This document shows positions 8,725-16,478 of a DNA stretch of 64,000 nt, piece after piece (position 1 is the stretch's first letter; each line of letters starts with the position of its first letter). The DNA comes from Hyphomicrobium_A sp963726795 (lineage in GTDB: Bacteria > Pseudomonadota > Alphaproteobacteria > Rhizobiales > Hyphomicrobiaceae). The stretch is taken from contig CAVSDD010000004.1 in NCBI GenBank assembly GCA_963726795.1, forward strand, positions 868,001 through 932,000, written 5' to 3'. A model generated the notes under the pieces. That model saw only the letters and a program-made list of their open reading frames with translations. It was not told the DNA's origin and searched no databases. A program made the position numbers and the translations under genes.

Positions 8725-9783
8725 TCAAGCGGCGGCTTCGCCTTCGGCACCAGCGCCGGCCGGCCGCTGCGCCAGCGTTGCGCGGCGCTCGACCTTTTCG
8801 GCGTACATGGCCTTGTCGGCCTCGGCGAGCGCCGCTTCGAGCGAGCCGCCGTTGTCGGCCGGAAACGTGAAAAGGCCGACGCTCGCCGCCAGCTGCCAGG
8901 GGCCGGCATTGACGGCGTTGTAGGCCGCGACACAGTCGACGAAGCGCTTCTTGTACTGCGCGGTCGCGCCGCCGGCGTGAACGCCAAGTACGCAGAACTC
9001 ATCGCCGCTCAGCCGCGCCAGAACGTCGGAGGCGCGGAACGCCCTGCGCAGCACCTCGGCCAGTGCGCGCAGCATACGGTCGCCGGCCTCGTGGCCGTGG
9101 CAGTCGTTGACCGCCTTGAGCCCGTCGACGTCGATGTAGAGAAGGAACAACTCGGCGCCCCGCTGCTGCTTCGCCGCCAGGCGCTGCTGCTCGGCAAGCT
9201 GGAAGAAGCCGCGGCGGTTGTGCAGTCCGGTGAGCTCGTCGATCAGCGACAGCCGCTGATTCTCGGCGTTCACTGTCTGAAGCTCTTGGGTGCGCTCGCG
9301 AATGCGCTCCTCCAGATTGGCGAGGATTGAAATCGATTCCATCTGGACCGCGATGCTGTCGGCCAGCGCCTGCAGCAACTGGATCTGGTCGGGCGAGGGG
9401 CGATAGTTGCGCGCCCAGTAGTTTCCGATCGCGCCGATCGGGTCGACGGTGCGGATCGGAACCATCGCCACGCTCTTCACGAACGTCGGCCGGTAGGCGA
9501 CGGTGGGGATGCGCGGGTCGGCGTAGATGTCCTCGATGACGACCGGCGTGCGGTTCTGCATCACCCAGCCGCTGATGCACGCTTCCATTGGAAAGCGGCG
9601 GCCCTTCCACAGCGGCTCGATCGCATCCTCGTCGGCGTAGTAGCACTGGTCGCCGTCGCGCAGGACGAACGTCGCGCCATCGGCGCCGGTCAGCTCGCGG
9701 GCCGCGGTGCGCACGATCCGCTGCAGGGACTCCACGTTGCGGGTCATCGACAGCGCTTGAACGACGTAGACGAGCTTCTCCAT
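8725..9783 (-). CDS. GAF-GGDEF protein, probable diguanylate cyclase
   Basis: About 352 residues from the chosen ATG at 9783 (MEKLVYVV); an in-frame ATG at 9834 is possible. A GAF sensor domain covers about residues 5-160. A short coiled coil follows ('LANLEERIRERTQELQTVNAENQRL', about 163-187), then a GGDEF domain with 'DELTGLHNRRGFF', 'IDVDGLKAVND', 'GHEAGDRML' and the active-site loop 'RLSGDEF'. The first Gly of GGDEF is Ser, a variant known in active cyclases, so c-di-GMP synthesis is likely but not certain. No inhibitory-site RxxD is clear before the loop. No membrane segment is seen, so the sensor is probably cytosolic. uvrB starts 31 bases downstream. Confidence 0.85.
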   Translation of the reverse strand: MEKLVYVVQALSMTRNVESLQRIVRTAARELTGADGATFVLRDGDQCYYADEDAIEPLWKGRRFPMEACISGWVMQNRTPVVIEDIYADPRIPTVAYRPTFVKSVAMVPIRTVDPIGAIGNYWARNYRPSPDQIQLLQALADSIAVQMESISILANLEERIRERTQELQTVNAENQRLSLIDELTGLHNRRGFFQLAEQQRLAAKQQRGAELFLLYIDVDGLKAVNDCHGHEAGDRMLRALAEVLRRAFRASDVLARLSGDEFCVLGVHAGGATAQYKKRFVDCVAAYNAVNAGPWQLAASVGLFTFPADNGGSLEAALAEADKAMYAEKVERRATLAQRPAGAGAEGEAAA

Positions 9784-10069
9784 CGCGGAGACGCCCCCAG
9801 GTCTTTCATGAAGCTCGGTCAATCCCCGCTCCATCCCGTTTTGCGGCGCCGTGTCGCGGCACGCGTGCCGTGCTGAGCGTCTAGCCGGTGGATCGTAACC
9901 AGCCGGTAACTGCCGCATCGGCCTTGTTGCGGTACAGAGCATTTCGCATAAGGGGTTTGAAATGCGTAAATCTTCCCCGCGTTAAGTCTTTGCGTTGAAA
10001 TCCGAGGACGCCCTAGCAAAGCCGCGTTCCAAGCCGACACACTCCCGAGCGGCTAACCTGGAGCCCCGT

Positions 10070-10828
10070 ATGCGTTTTCCTGCCTTCACGCTGATCCCCG
10101 CGTTTGCCTTGCTGATCGCCGTCGGGACGCCCGCTCAGGCGGCGCCGCGCGCGGTGGTCGAGCTGTTTACGAGCCCCAACTGCTCCTCGTGCCCGCCGGC
10201 CGACGCGCTGTTCGTCGACCTGGCGCACAGCCCCGACATCATCACGCTGGTGATGCCGGTCGACGCCGTGGAAAAGCTCGATCGCAGCGGCGCGTCAAAA
10301 TTCAGCGAGCGGCAAGGCGCTTACGCCGACGTCCGCCACAGAGATTACTCATTTACGCCGCAGGCGATGGTCAATGGAACGCTCGACGCCGACGGCGCGG
10401 ATCGCTCCGACATCGGGGCGGCCGTTGCGAAAACGGAGAGCCTCCTATCGGTGCCGGTCACGGCCACCATCACCGGCGACAAGATCGTCGTGTCGGTCGG
10501 CGCCGGCAAGGCGACACCCGCGATGATAACCGTCGTGCCGTTCCTCACCTCGCGCACCGTCGCGTTCCACCGCGAGAAAATCACCTACGCCAACCTTGCG
10601 CGCGACATCGTGAGGCTCGGCAGCTGGAACGGAAAGCCGGTGCGCCAGACGCTGCCGCTGCAGGATTTCGCGCAGTACGACGGCATCGTCGTGCTGCTGC
10701 AGGCGGGAACGACCGAGCGTCCGGGCGCCATTCTGGGTGCTGCGCGCATTCCCATGCACGCTGCGCCCGCCGCCGCCGAGCGCACCGCGCACATCCCGCA
10801 AGCCCCCGCGCTGATCGAGCCGCGCTGA
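10070..10828 (+). CDS. secreted DUF1223 thioredoxin-like protein
   Basis: A 252-residue protein of the DUF1223 family. A signal peptide covers about 1-25 ('FTLIPAFALLIAVGTPAQAA'). The mature start 'RAVVELFTSPNCSSCPPADA' carries the CxxC of this thioredoxin-fold family. Later conserved elements are 'ITLVMPVDAVEKLD', 'RQGAYADVRH', 'FTPQAMVNGTLDADG' and the C-terminal 'GIVVLLQAG'. The function is unknown; the fold suggests periplasmic thiol chemistry. The start ATG has 'ctggag' 7 bases upstream. It is divergent from the GGDEF gene, so 9784-10069 must hold both promoters. Confidence 0.85.
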   Translation: MRFPAFTLIPAFALLIAVGTPAQAAPRAVVELFTSPNCSSCPPADALFVDLAHSPDIITLVMPVDAVEKLDRSGASKFSERQGAYADVRHRDYSFTPQAMVNGTLDADGADRSDIGAAVAKTESLLSVPVTATITGDKIVVSVGAGKATPAMITVVPFLTSRTVAFHREKITYANLARDIVRLGSWNGKPVRQTLPLQDFAQYDGIVVLLQAGTTERPGAILGAARIPMHAAPAAAERTAHIPQAPALIEPR

Positions 10829-10943
10829 GCGCTCGGTCTCGCCGGATCGGATCAATGCTGGCGCCGCAATTTGCGGTTTCTTAGCCGTCTGCACCTAGAG
10901 CTGGGGCGCAATTCAAGCGTGCGCCCGGCCAGGAGCAGCGATC

Positions 10944-12029
10944 ATGCGATCCAACGACAGCAACGATATCCACGCCGATAGTCTGCGGGGTGTCGGCCGG
11001 CGCAACGTCTTGCTCGCGGCCGGCGCGGCGCTTGCCGCTTCGGCGATCCCCTCGCGCGCCGAGACCGGCACGCAGGCAGTTGGAAGCTCGCAGCTGCCGA
11101 CCTCCAACGTCCGTTTCGATGACGGCCTCGCCGTTCCATTTTCTCCCGAGGCCTCGCTCGGCAAGGGCAAGGACTTCGCGCTGGTGCTGGGCGGGGGCGG
11201 GGAATACTTCGCCGCGTGGATGCTGGGCTTCGCCAAGGGGCTGCACGACCATGGCGTCCCCTACGAGATGCCGGACGTGATCGTCGGCACCTCTGCCGGC
11301 TCGTTCGTCGGAAGCACCATCGCCGGCGGGCACCTCGAGTGGCTGACGCACGAGTTCGATTTCTTCGGGGAGGTGCCCAAGCTTCTGGCCGACCTCGTGC
11401 CGACGCCCGCGCCCAACCCCAGCCAGCAGCGCGCGCACGAGCTGTGCACGACCGCCTCAAACGCCAGCCTCGAGACGATACAGGCGATCGGACGCGGCGC
11501 CATGGCGGCGCGCAATCAGAGCGTGGAAAGCCTGCAAAAGATGATCTCGCTTATCACGCGCAACAGGTCGTGGCCGAGCGACAAGTTCCACGCGGTGTCG
11601 ATGGACTGCTATACCGGCGAGCGCATCGTCGTGTCTCAGTCAGCCGGCATCCCGGTCTCGCACGCGGTGTCTGCCAGCATGTCGCTGCCGGGCATCTTCG
11701 GCCCGACGTGGATCGGCGACCGCGTTTGCATGGACGGCGGCATGAGCCGGTCGAGCACGCATTCCGATCTGGTTGCCGGCGCCAAGCGCGCCATCGTCGT
11801 TTCGCTCACGGACGGAGAGCCGGGCAGCGGCCCGCGCTTCTCCTCGATGCCCAACACCATCCTGCAGGAGATCAAGGACCTTGAAGCGTCCGGCACCAAG
11901 GCGCTGCTGATCGCGGCGAACCCTGGCAAGGTGAACCTCGTCTCGCCCGAGGAGATCAAGCCGGCGATGCAGCTCGGCTATGATCGCGGCGCGCTGGAAG
12001 CCGACAAGGTCAAGGCGTTCTGGGCATAG
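10944..12029 (+). CDS. patatin-like phospholipase with signal sequence
   Basis: A 361-residue patatin-family acyl hydrolase. The oxyanion motif is 'LVLGGGGEYFAAW', the nucleophile elbow is 'IVGTSAGSFVG' (GxSxG) and the catalytic Asp is in 'VCMDGGMSRS' (DG). The N-terminus has 'GRRNVLLAAGAALAASAIPSRA', a twin-arginine-like signal, so it may act in the periplasm or at the envelope, cleaving lipid acyl esters. The start ATG has 'aggagcag' just upstream. It converges on the DUF188 gene with 22 bases between the stops. Confidence 0.9.
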   Translation: MRSNDSNDIHADSLRGVGRRNVLLAAGAALAASAIPSRAETGTQAVGSSQLPTSNVRFDDGLAVPFSPEASLGKGKDFALVLGGGGEYFAAWMLGFAKGLHDHGVPYEMPDVIVGTSAGSFVGSTIAGGHLEWLTHEFDFFGEVPKLLADLVPTPAPNPSQQRAHELCTTASNASLETIQAIGRGAMAARNQSVESLQKMISLITRNRSWPSDKFHAVSMDCYTGERIVVSQSAGIPVSHAVSASMSLPGIFGPTWIGDRVCMDGGMSRSSTHSDLVAGAKRAIVVSLTDGEPGSGPRFSSMPNTILQEIKDLEASGTKALLIAANPGKVNLVSPEEIKPAMQLGYDRGALEADKVKAFWA

Positions 12030-12051
12030 AGCCCGAAATAATCCGGCCAAC

Positions 12052-12558
12052 CTAGCTCTTCGGTGGCGGTGGAGAAGTAGGGGTGCGCTTGCGGGCGCGC
12101 TGCACCGCCATCTCCAGTTCCTGGAGGAAGCGCGAGCGGTCGGCGCGCGAGAAGCTCGCGTTGTAGCCTTTGCTCTCGCCCGTCTCGCGCAGGTGCGCCT
12201 TCAGATCGCGCATTGCGAGCGCCATGCCGATCCCGGCTTCAGTGAACGGCTGCCCCGTCGGGCCGATGACCTGCGCGCCGCGCTTTATGCAGCGTGCGGC
12301 GAGCGGGATGTCGGCGGTGACGGCGATGTCGCGCGCGAGAATGCGCTCCGCGATCCAGTCGTCGGCGGCATCGGCGCCTTCGGCCACGACCATGCGGCGG
12401 ATGAGCGGGCCCTCGGGCAGGCGCATGAACGAATTGGAGACGAAATAGATCACGAGGCCGTGGCGCTCAGCGACGCGCACGGCTTCGTCCTTCACGGGGC
12501 ACGCGTCCGCGTCGACGTAGATGATCGGGGCGTCGCTCGGTTCGGGGGTGGGGTCCAT
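12052..12558 (-). CDS. YaiI/YqxD family protein (DUF188, UPF0178)
   Basis: A 168-residue protein. The family N-terminus 'IYVDADACPVKDEAVRVAERH' is clear (DADACPVK), followed by 'YFVSNSFMRLP', 'AADDWIAERI' and 'TADIPLAARCIKRGAQVI'. These acidic residues resemble a PIN/FLAP-nuclease-like site, so a metal-dependent nuclease role is suspected for the family but not proven. The length is normal. It is divergent from the methyltransferase gene at 12674, so both share the 115-base gap 12559-12673 for their promoters. Confidence 0.9.
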   Translation of the reverse strand: MDPTPEPSDAPIIYVDADACPVKDEAVRVAERHGLVIYFVSNSFMRLPEGPLIRRMVVAEGADAADDWIAERILARDIAVTADIPLAARCIKRGAQVIGPTGQPFTEAGIGMALAMRDLKAHLRETGESKGYNASFSRADRSRFLQELEMAVQRARKRTPTSPPPPKS

Positions 12559-12673
12559 CAGATACTCGAAATGTCGGCGCTCAGTGCGACGCGCGGCACT
12601 GATAGCGCGAAGGGCGGCGACAGGCTATTCGAGTCCGCTTTGGATGACACGGCAAACAACCTCGGGGGTTCAC

Positions 12674-13384
12674 ATGGCCAATGCGCCCGCCGCTTCCGCT
12701 TCTTCCATGATCTCGCGCATGATCGTTCAAACGGTCGTCTGGCTGGGGGTCACCGGCGTGCTGCTGTTCGGTGCCGCCGGGACGCTCGCCTGGCCGCAGG
12801 CGTGGCTGTACCTCGTCGAGTTCGGCGCGGTCGGCATGGCGTCCGGCATCGCCATCGGGCGCAGCGACCCGGCGCTGTTGGCCGAGCGCATGCGCTCGCC
12901 GGTGCAGCGCGAGCAGAAGTCCTGGGACCGCGGCCTGATGATCGCGATGGTCACGATCTGGATGGCGCAATACGTGGTGGCGGGTCTCGACGCGGTGCGC
13001 TTCCACACCTCCGACATGCCTATTTGGCTCAACGTGGCCGGCGCGATCGCGGTCGCCGCCGGGTTCTACGTGTTCCACCGCGTGATGCAGACGAACACCT
13101 TCGCCGCGCCCGTCGTCAGGGTCCAGACCGAGCGCCGCCACCACGTGATATCGAGCGGTCCGTACGCGATCGTGCGCCACCCGATGTATGCCGGCGCCAT
13201 TCCGCTCGTGCTGGGCGGACCGCTGATGCTCGGCTCCTGGTACGCGCTCGTGTGCGCGCTCGCCATCATGGCGATCCTCGCCGTGCGCTCGGTGTTCGAG
13301 GAGGAGACGCTGCGGACAGAGCTCGAAGGCTATGAGGCGTACGCGCAGCGCGTGCGCTACCGTCTGATCCCAGGAATTTGGTAG
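12674..13384 (+). CDS. isoprenylcysteine carboxyl methyltransferase-like integral membrane protein
   Basis: A 236-residue membrane protein of the ICMT/phospholipid-methyltransferase superfamily. About five hydrophobic segments are visible. The conserved C-terminal block has 'GPYAIVRHPMYAGAIPL' (RHPxY, which binds S-adenosylmethionine) and the 'EEETLRTELEGYEAYAQRV' and 'RYRLIPGIW' tail typical of bacterial ICMT-like proteins. The substrate is unknown; bacteria lack prenylated proteins, so lipids or small molecules are more likely. The start ATG 12674 follows 'ctcgggggttcac'. The frame stays open upstream but runs into the divergent gene. Repeat copy A follows directly after the stop. Confidence 0.85.
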   Translation: MANAPAASASSMISRMIVQTVVWLGVTGVLLFGAAGTLAWPQAWLYLVEFGAVGMASGIAIGRSDPALLAERMRSPVQREQKSWDRGLMIAMVTIWMAQYVVAGLDAVRFHTSDMPIWLNVAGAIAVAAGFYVFHRVMQTNTFAAPVVRVQTERRHHVISSGPYAIVRHPMYAGAIPLVLGGPLMLGSWYALVCALAIMAILAVRSVFEEETLRTELEGYEAYAQRVRYRLIPGIW

Positions 13385-13395
13385 GCGCTCAAATC

Positions 13396-13840
13396 TAATC
13401 CCCGCCCGCTCCGGTGCCCCCATACTCACCCCATCCCTGCCCGACGAAGGGACGCGACAAGCTTGAGCGTCTGACGCGGGGCGGGGAACGGTCCCGGATG
13501 AGCCGTCGTTCGCGTTCCGTTGCGCGCGCCGGTGCAGGCAGCTCTGTCCTATTCCGGGTCGTGCGACCGAGGCTATGCGCAATGGCAACAGCGCGCATGG
13601 ACGCCCTTCCGCAGCGGTCGCTCTAAGTCGAGCGGCAGCCGCGGGCGGCTCCGGGACGATGGCCTGCAAAGGCAGGTTGGAGCCCAAGCCCGCTGCGGTC
13701 GTGTCCGCACCCTCGGCCATGAGAGATCCGTGCGCGGGCGCTATAGCGGTGCCCTAATAAGTCGCGACAGGATCGCAGCGCTTGGCGCCCGCGCTCCCTT
13801 CGTTTGACGCAAACCCTCGAAGGCAAAAGCCTTGCGAGGC
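13396..13840 (+). repeat. structured non-coding repeat, copy A (inverted partner at 50.5 kb)
   Basis: A block of about 445 bp that recurs in inverted orientation at 50541-50981. The stretch 13433-13507 is identical over 75 bases to 50870-50944, and 13688-13769 differs at only one position. No ORF frame is preserved between the copies because small indels change the frame. Predicted hairpins on this strand are: a closing stem 13400-13409 with 13476-13486; 13434-13438 with 13448-13452; 13511-13514 with 13523-13526; 13619-13623 with 13630-13634; and 13815-13819 plus 13820-13824 with 13829-13839. Several keep pairing while changing sequence in copy B. It fills the gap between two + genes. I do not recognise it as RNase P, tmRNA, 6S or SRP RNA. 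Confidence 0.8.
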
Positions 13841-13943
13841 CGGGAGTGTTTCCCCTCGGGTGAGGAATGTGCGGCACCTTTCGCGTCGACAGGCGCGCGC
13901 GGTCCCCGCAGAGTGAGCGCCCCCACCACGGAGACGCGCCGCC

Positions 13944-14303
13944 ATGACCACGCCGCCAAGCCTTTGGGTATTCCTGACGCCGATCTTTCTCTGCCTCTCG
14001 AACGTGTTCATGACGTTTGCCTGGTACGGGCACCTGCGCTTCAAGGATCAGCCGCTCGTCCTCGTCGTGCTCGTCGCCTGGGGCATCGCCTTCTTCGAGT
14101 ACTGCCTCGCGGTCCCCGCCAACCGCTACGGCAACGCGGTGTATTCGACCGCGCAGCTCAAGACCATGCAGGAGGTGATCACGCTGGTGGTGTTCGTCGG
14201 CTTCTCGGCGCTCTATCTGAAGGAGCCCGTCGGCACCAACCAGCTGATCGGATTTGCGCTCATTGCCGCCGGCGCGAGCTTCGTCTTCTACGGAAAGGCC
14301 TGA
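13944..14303 (+). CDS. DUF486 (DMT-like) small membrane protein
   Basis: A 119-residue protein with four transmembrane helices, spanning nearly its whole length. The DUF486 signatures are 'LCLSNVFMTFAWYGHLRF', 'VLVAWGIAFFEYCLAVPANR', 'YSTAQLKTMQEVITL' and 'LKEPVGTNQLIGFALI'. The family belongs to the drug/metabolite transporter clan; the transported compound is unknown. The ATG follows 'gagacgcgccgcc'. The SDR gene begins 14 bases after its stop with a strong ribosome-binding site, so the two are probably cotranscribed. Confidence 0.9.
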   Translation: MTTPPSLWVFLTPIFLCLSNVFMTFAWYGHLRFKDQPLVLVVLVAWGIAFFEYCLAVPANRYGNAVYSTAQLKTMQEVITLVVFVGFSALYLKEPVGTNQLIGFALIAAGASFVFYGKA

Positions 14304-14317
14304 AAGGAGAGACGCGC

Positions 14318-15034
14318 ATGGCTGAGGCCCGAATTGCGCTCGTTACCGGCGCCAACCGCGGCATCGGACTCGAGATCGTCCGGCAGCTCACGGGCGCGGG
14401 GATCGTAGCCGTGCTCGCCGCGCGCGACCTCGCCAAGGGACAGGCCGCCGCTGCCAAGATCGCAACCGCTGGCGCTGAGCCGCCCGTCGTCGCGATCGAC
14501 GTCACGGACGCCGCGAGCATCGACGCCGGAGTGGCCGACGTGGTCCAGCGCTTCGGCCGCATCGACGTGCTGGTCAACAACGCCGCGATTCTGAGAGAAG
14601 GCTTCGATCCCGAGGATGCGAGCGTGCTCGATCTTCCCGAGGCACTCGCACTAGAAACCTACCGCACCAACACGCTGGGTCCGCTGCTGCTGATGCAAGC
14701 CGTGATCCCCGGCATGCGGGAGCGCGGCTACGGCCGCGTCGTCAACATGTCGTCGGCGGCGGGGCAGCTCGCACACATGGGCTCAGGCTTTCCCGCCTAC
14801 CGCATGTCGAAGGCGGCGCTCAATGCGCTGACGCGGCTCACGGCTGCCGAGCTTGGGCCGCGGCAGATCAAGGTCAACGCCATGAATCCGGGTTGGGTAC
14901 GCACCGAGATGGGCGGACCGCACGCGACGCGGACCGCGCAAGAGGGCGCCGACACCGCGCTCTGGCTCGCGACGCTGCCCGATGACGGGCCGACCGGGGG
15001 CTTCTTCCAGGACCGCAAGGCGATCGCGTGGTGA
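14318..15034 (+). CDS. short-chain dehydrogenase/reductase (carbonyl reductase-like)
   Basis: A 238-residue SDR. The cofactor motif is 'ALVTGANRGIGLEIV' (TGxxxGIG), followed by 'VLVNNAAIL' (NNA), 'VVNMSSAAGQ' (catalytic Ser) and 'YRMSKAALNAL' (YxxxK). The C-terminal 'NPGWVRTEMGGPHA' and 'GGFFQDRKAIAW' resemble plant and bacterial carbonyl reductases acting with NADPH. The ATG at 14318 sits behind 'aaaggagag'. It is downstream of the DUF486 gene in the same transcription unit. A hairpin past the stop has its T-run on the other strand and serves the convergent gene. Confidence 0.9.
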   Translation: MAEARIALVTGANRGIGLEIVRQLTGAGIVAVLAARDLAKGQAAAAKIATAGAEPPVVAIDVTDAASIDAGVADVVQRFGRIDVLVNNAAILREGFDPEDASVLDLPEALALETYRTNTLGPLLLMQAVIPGMRERGYGRVVNMSSAAGQLAHMGSGFPAYRMSKAALNALTRLTAAELGPRQIKVNAMNPGWVRTEMGGPHATRTAQEGADTALWLATLPDDGPTGGFFQDRKAIAW

Positions 15035-15050
15035 GGATGGGCTCGCCCAA

Positions 15051-15078
15051 ACGAAAAGCGCCCCTCGGTGGGGGCGCT
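15051..15078 (-). terminator. intrinsic terminator of the sortase-like gene
   Basis: Read on the minus strand, AGCGCCCC and GGGGCGCT form an 8-bp stem followed by TTTTCGTTT, 24 bases after the stop of the minus-strand gene ending at 15102. On the + strand the T-run is missing, so it acts mainly for the minus strand. Confidence 0.7.
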
Positions 15079-15101
15079 CGTCGCGGCATTGGAGCCGAAG
15101 A

Positions 15102-15605
15102 TTACAGGATGCGGGCGGCCGTGGTCGTCGACAGGGCCGGCAGCGTCTCGTCGGATTCGATCAGGAAGCGAACCGGACGGGCGGAGGCGTTGGCTTCGTC
15201 CTGGCAGGTGACGAGCAGCAGCGGCGCCGGATGGCCGGACGAGGCCGGAACGATCGCGCTGTCGAGCTGGTCGACCTTGACCACATGCAGGGTGCGCTCA
15301 CGCCCGCCCGAAGCGATTGTGATGCGGTCGCCGATGGCGACCGGCTTGGCGAACACGGCGGCGGGATCGTGCGCGGCACGGGTCACGCGCAGCTGCTCGC
15401 CCGCGCCGATGATCACGTCCGAGCCTTTGCTCACCGCAGCGTCCTGGCCGGATTTGTCGGCCATGGAGGCGAAAGCGCGGGTAAAACCGCGCTCCACAAA
15501 GACGTCGCCGTTGCCCAAACCGAGGGCAGCAGCGCCAAGACCCACCGCTGCGAGCCCAAGGGCCGCGACCGGGAGGTTTGTCAGCCGATAGGGACGTCTC
15601 GCCAT
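15102..15605 (-). CDS. sortase-like protein with N-terminal membrane anchor
   Basis: A 167-residue protein starting at ATG 15605, with GGAG 9 bases upstream. Residues about 11-30 form a signal anchor ('PVAALGLAAVGLGAAALGL'). The remainder looks like a compact sortase domain: His79 in 'VTRAAHDPAAVF', the loop 'VAIGDRITI' (GDxI) at about 91, Cys134 in 'PLLLVTCQD' (the LxxTC pattern with Leu-Val-Thr-Cys) and Arg146 in 'RPVRFLIES', 12 residues after Cys, as in sortases. The order and spacing His-Cys-Arg fit the sortase triad. No LPxTG-type substrate is seen nearby. Sortase-like proteins are known in a few Proteobacteria. The assignment is an inference from motifs. Confidence 0.55.
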   Translation of the reverse strand: MARRPYRLTNLPVAALGLAAVGLGAAALGLGNGDVFVERGFTRAFASMADKSGQDAAVSKGSDVIIGAGEQLRVTRAAHDPAAVFAKPVAIGDRITIASGGRERTLHVVKVDQLDSAIVPASSGHPAPLLLVTCQDEANASARPVRFLIESDETLPALSTTTAARIL

Positions 15606-15755
15606 GATTTGCTCCGGTTTGGTGCCAAAACCCCCGCCGCGAGGGGCATTCAAGGGGTTAACTCAGCTTGGCACGAGCCACATTACCAAATGTTAGGTGT
15701 GGAGGAGAGACCGTCAAGGGCCCCCAGCGGAGCCCGAGCCCCTCCTCCACGCACC

Positions 15756-16166
15756 CTACCGCGGGGAGGCGTACTCGCGGCGCAGGTGTCGGAAGAAAGC
15801 CAGGTTCAACGCAACAAGTGCCGAAAAGATGGCTGCCAACAGCATGAAGGCGGTTTCCCGAGGGGTATGGGGCGTGGCCGGCTCAGCGCCGGAACGGGGT
15901 ACGGGCACGGCCGTGGCAACCACGGCGGCCGCGATCAGCGGGCTGTCATCGAGGGAGAACTTGAAAAGATCCCCGGCGCTCGAGCTGACAGTAAGAATGT
16001 CGCCCAGGTGGTGCTTGGCCAGTGAGGTTCGCTCATTCACTCCGATCGCGTAGGCGAAGGCCGCAAACAGAGCCAGCCCGATCAGCACGTCAGCGGTGGC
16101 GCGCACCGTCAGCTGGAGCGAGCGGGGCATGGTGAGTTCAGGCAAAAGCCTTTTCAGCGACGGCAT
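15756..16166 (-). CDS. hypothetical two-helix membrane protein
   Basis: 136 residues from ATG 16166, which has GAGAGG 10 bases upstream; a TTG three codons earlier is less likely. Two hydrophobic segments lie at about residues 24-46 ('ADVLIGLALFAAFAYAIGV') and 105-128 ('AFMLLAAIFSALVALNLAFF'), with a loop between them and a basic C-terminal end ('RHLRREYASPR'). No family is recognised. It lies 150 bases upstream of the sortase-like gene on the same strand, so the two may form a transcription unit. The topology would place the middle loop (about 47-104) in the periplasm. Confidence 0.55.
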   Translation of the reverse strand: MPSLKRLLPELTMPRSLQLTVRATADVLIGLALFAAFAYAIGVNERTSLAKHHLGDILTVSSSAGDLFKFSLDDSPLIAAAVVATAVPVPRSGAEPATPHTPRETAFMLLAAIFSALVALNLAFFRHLRREYASPR

Positions 16167-16478
16167 CCTCGGCAAGCCTCTCTATTTGCCGCGCATTTCT
16201 GCGCCGAGCGTGAAAATCTCAACTGCGTCTGTGGCAGGTGTGTGGCCGACATTGTGGCGATTGCACCGTATTCTTTTGATTAACGCGGCGTGAGCGTGCG
16301 CTGTGGCCGCAGCGCGACGGGTGGGCGACGGGTGCGCGGCGGTAGCCCCGTTGCTGTCAGTTGGCCCGTGCTGCGTCGCGAGCGCGTATTGCGGTGCCGC
16401 GATGCGAAAGCTAGTGTCCGCGCCGCTTTGCAAGGCCAAACGCTCCGAGTCTCCAAACACGCGGGAAGGTGTCACCCA
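16167..16478. other. divergent intergenic region (312 bp)
   Basis: A gap between the minus-strand membrane protein and the + strand aminotransferase. It must hold both promoters. Segments such as 'cgtattcttttgattaac' (16268-16285) are A/T-richer than the surroundings. The aminotransferase frame stays open through the gap, but nothing in it resembles protein upstream of the family N-terminus. No RNA gene was seen. Confidence 0.5.

Noticed and set aside
8694..9002. Longer uvrB reading frame starting at 9002
   Set aside because: The extension overlaps the coding part of the GGDEF protein in another frame and has no UvrB similarity. The ATG at 8693 clears the upstream stop at 8725.
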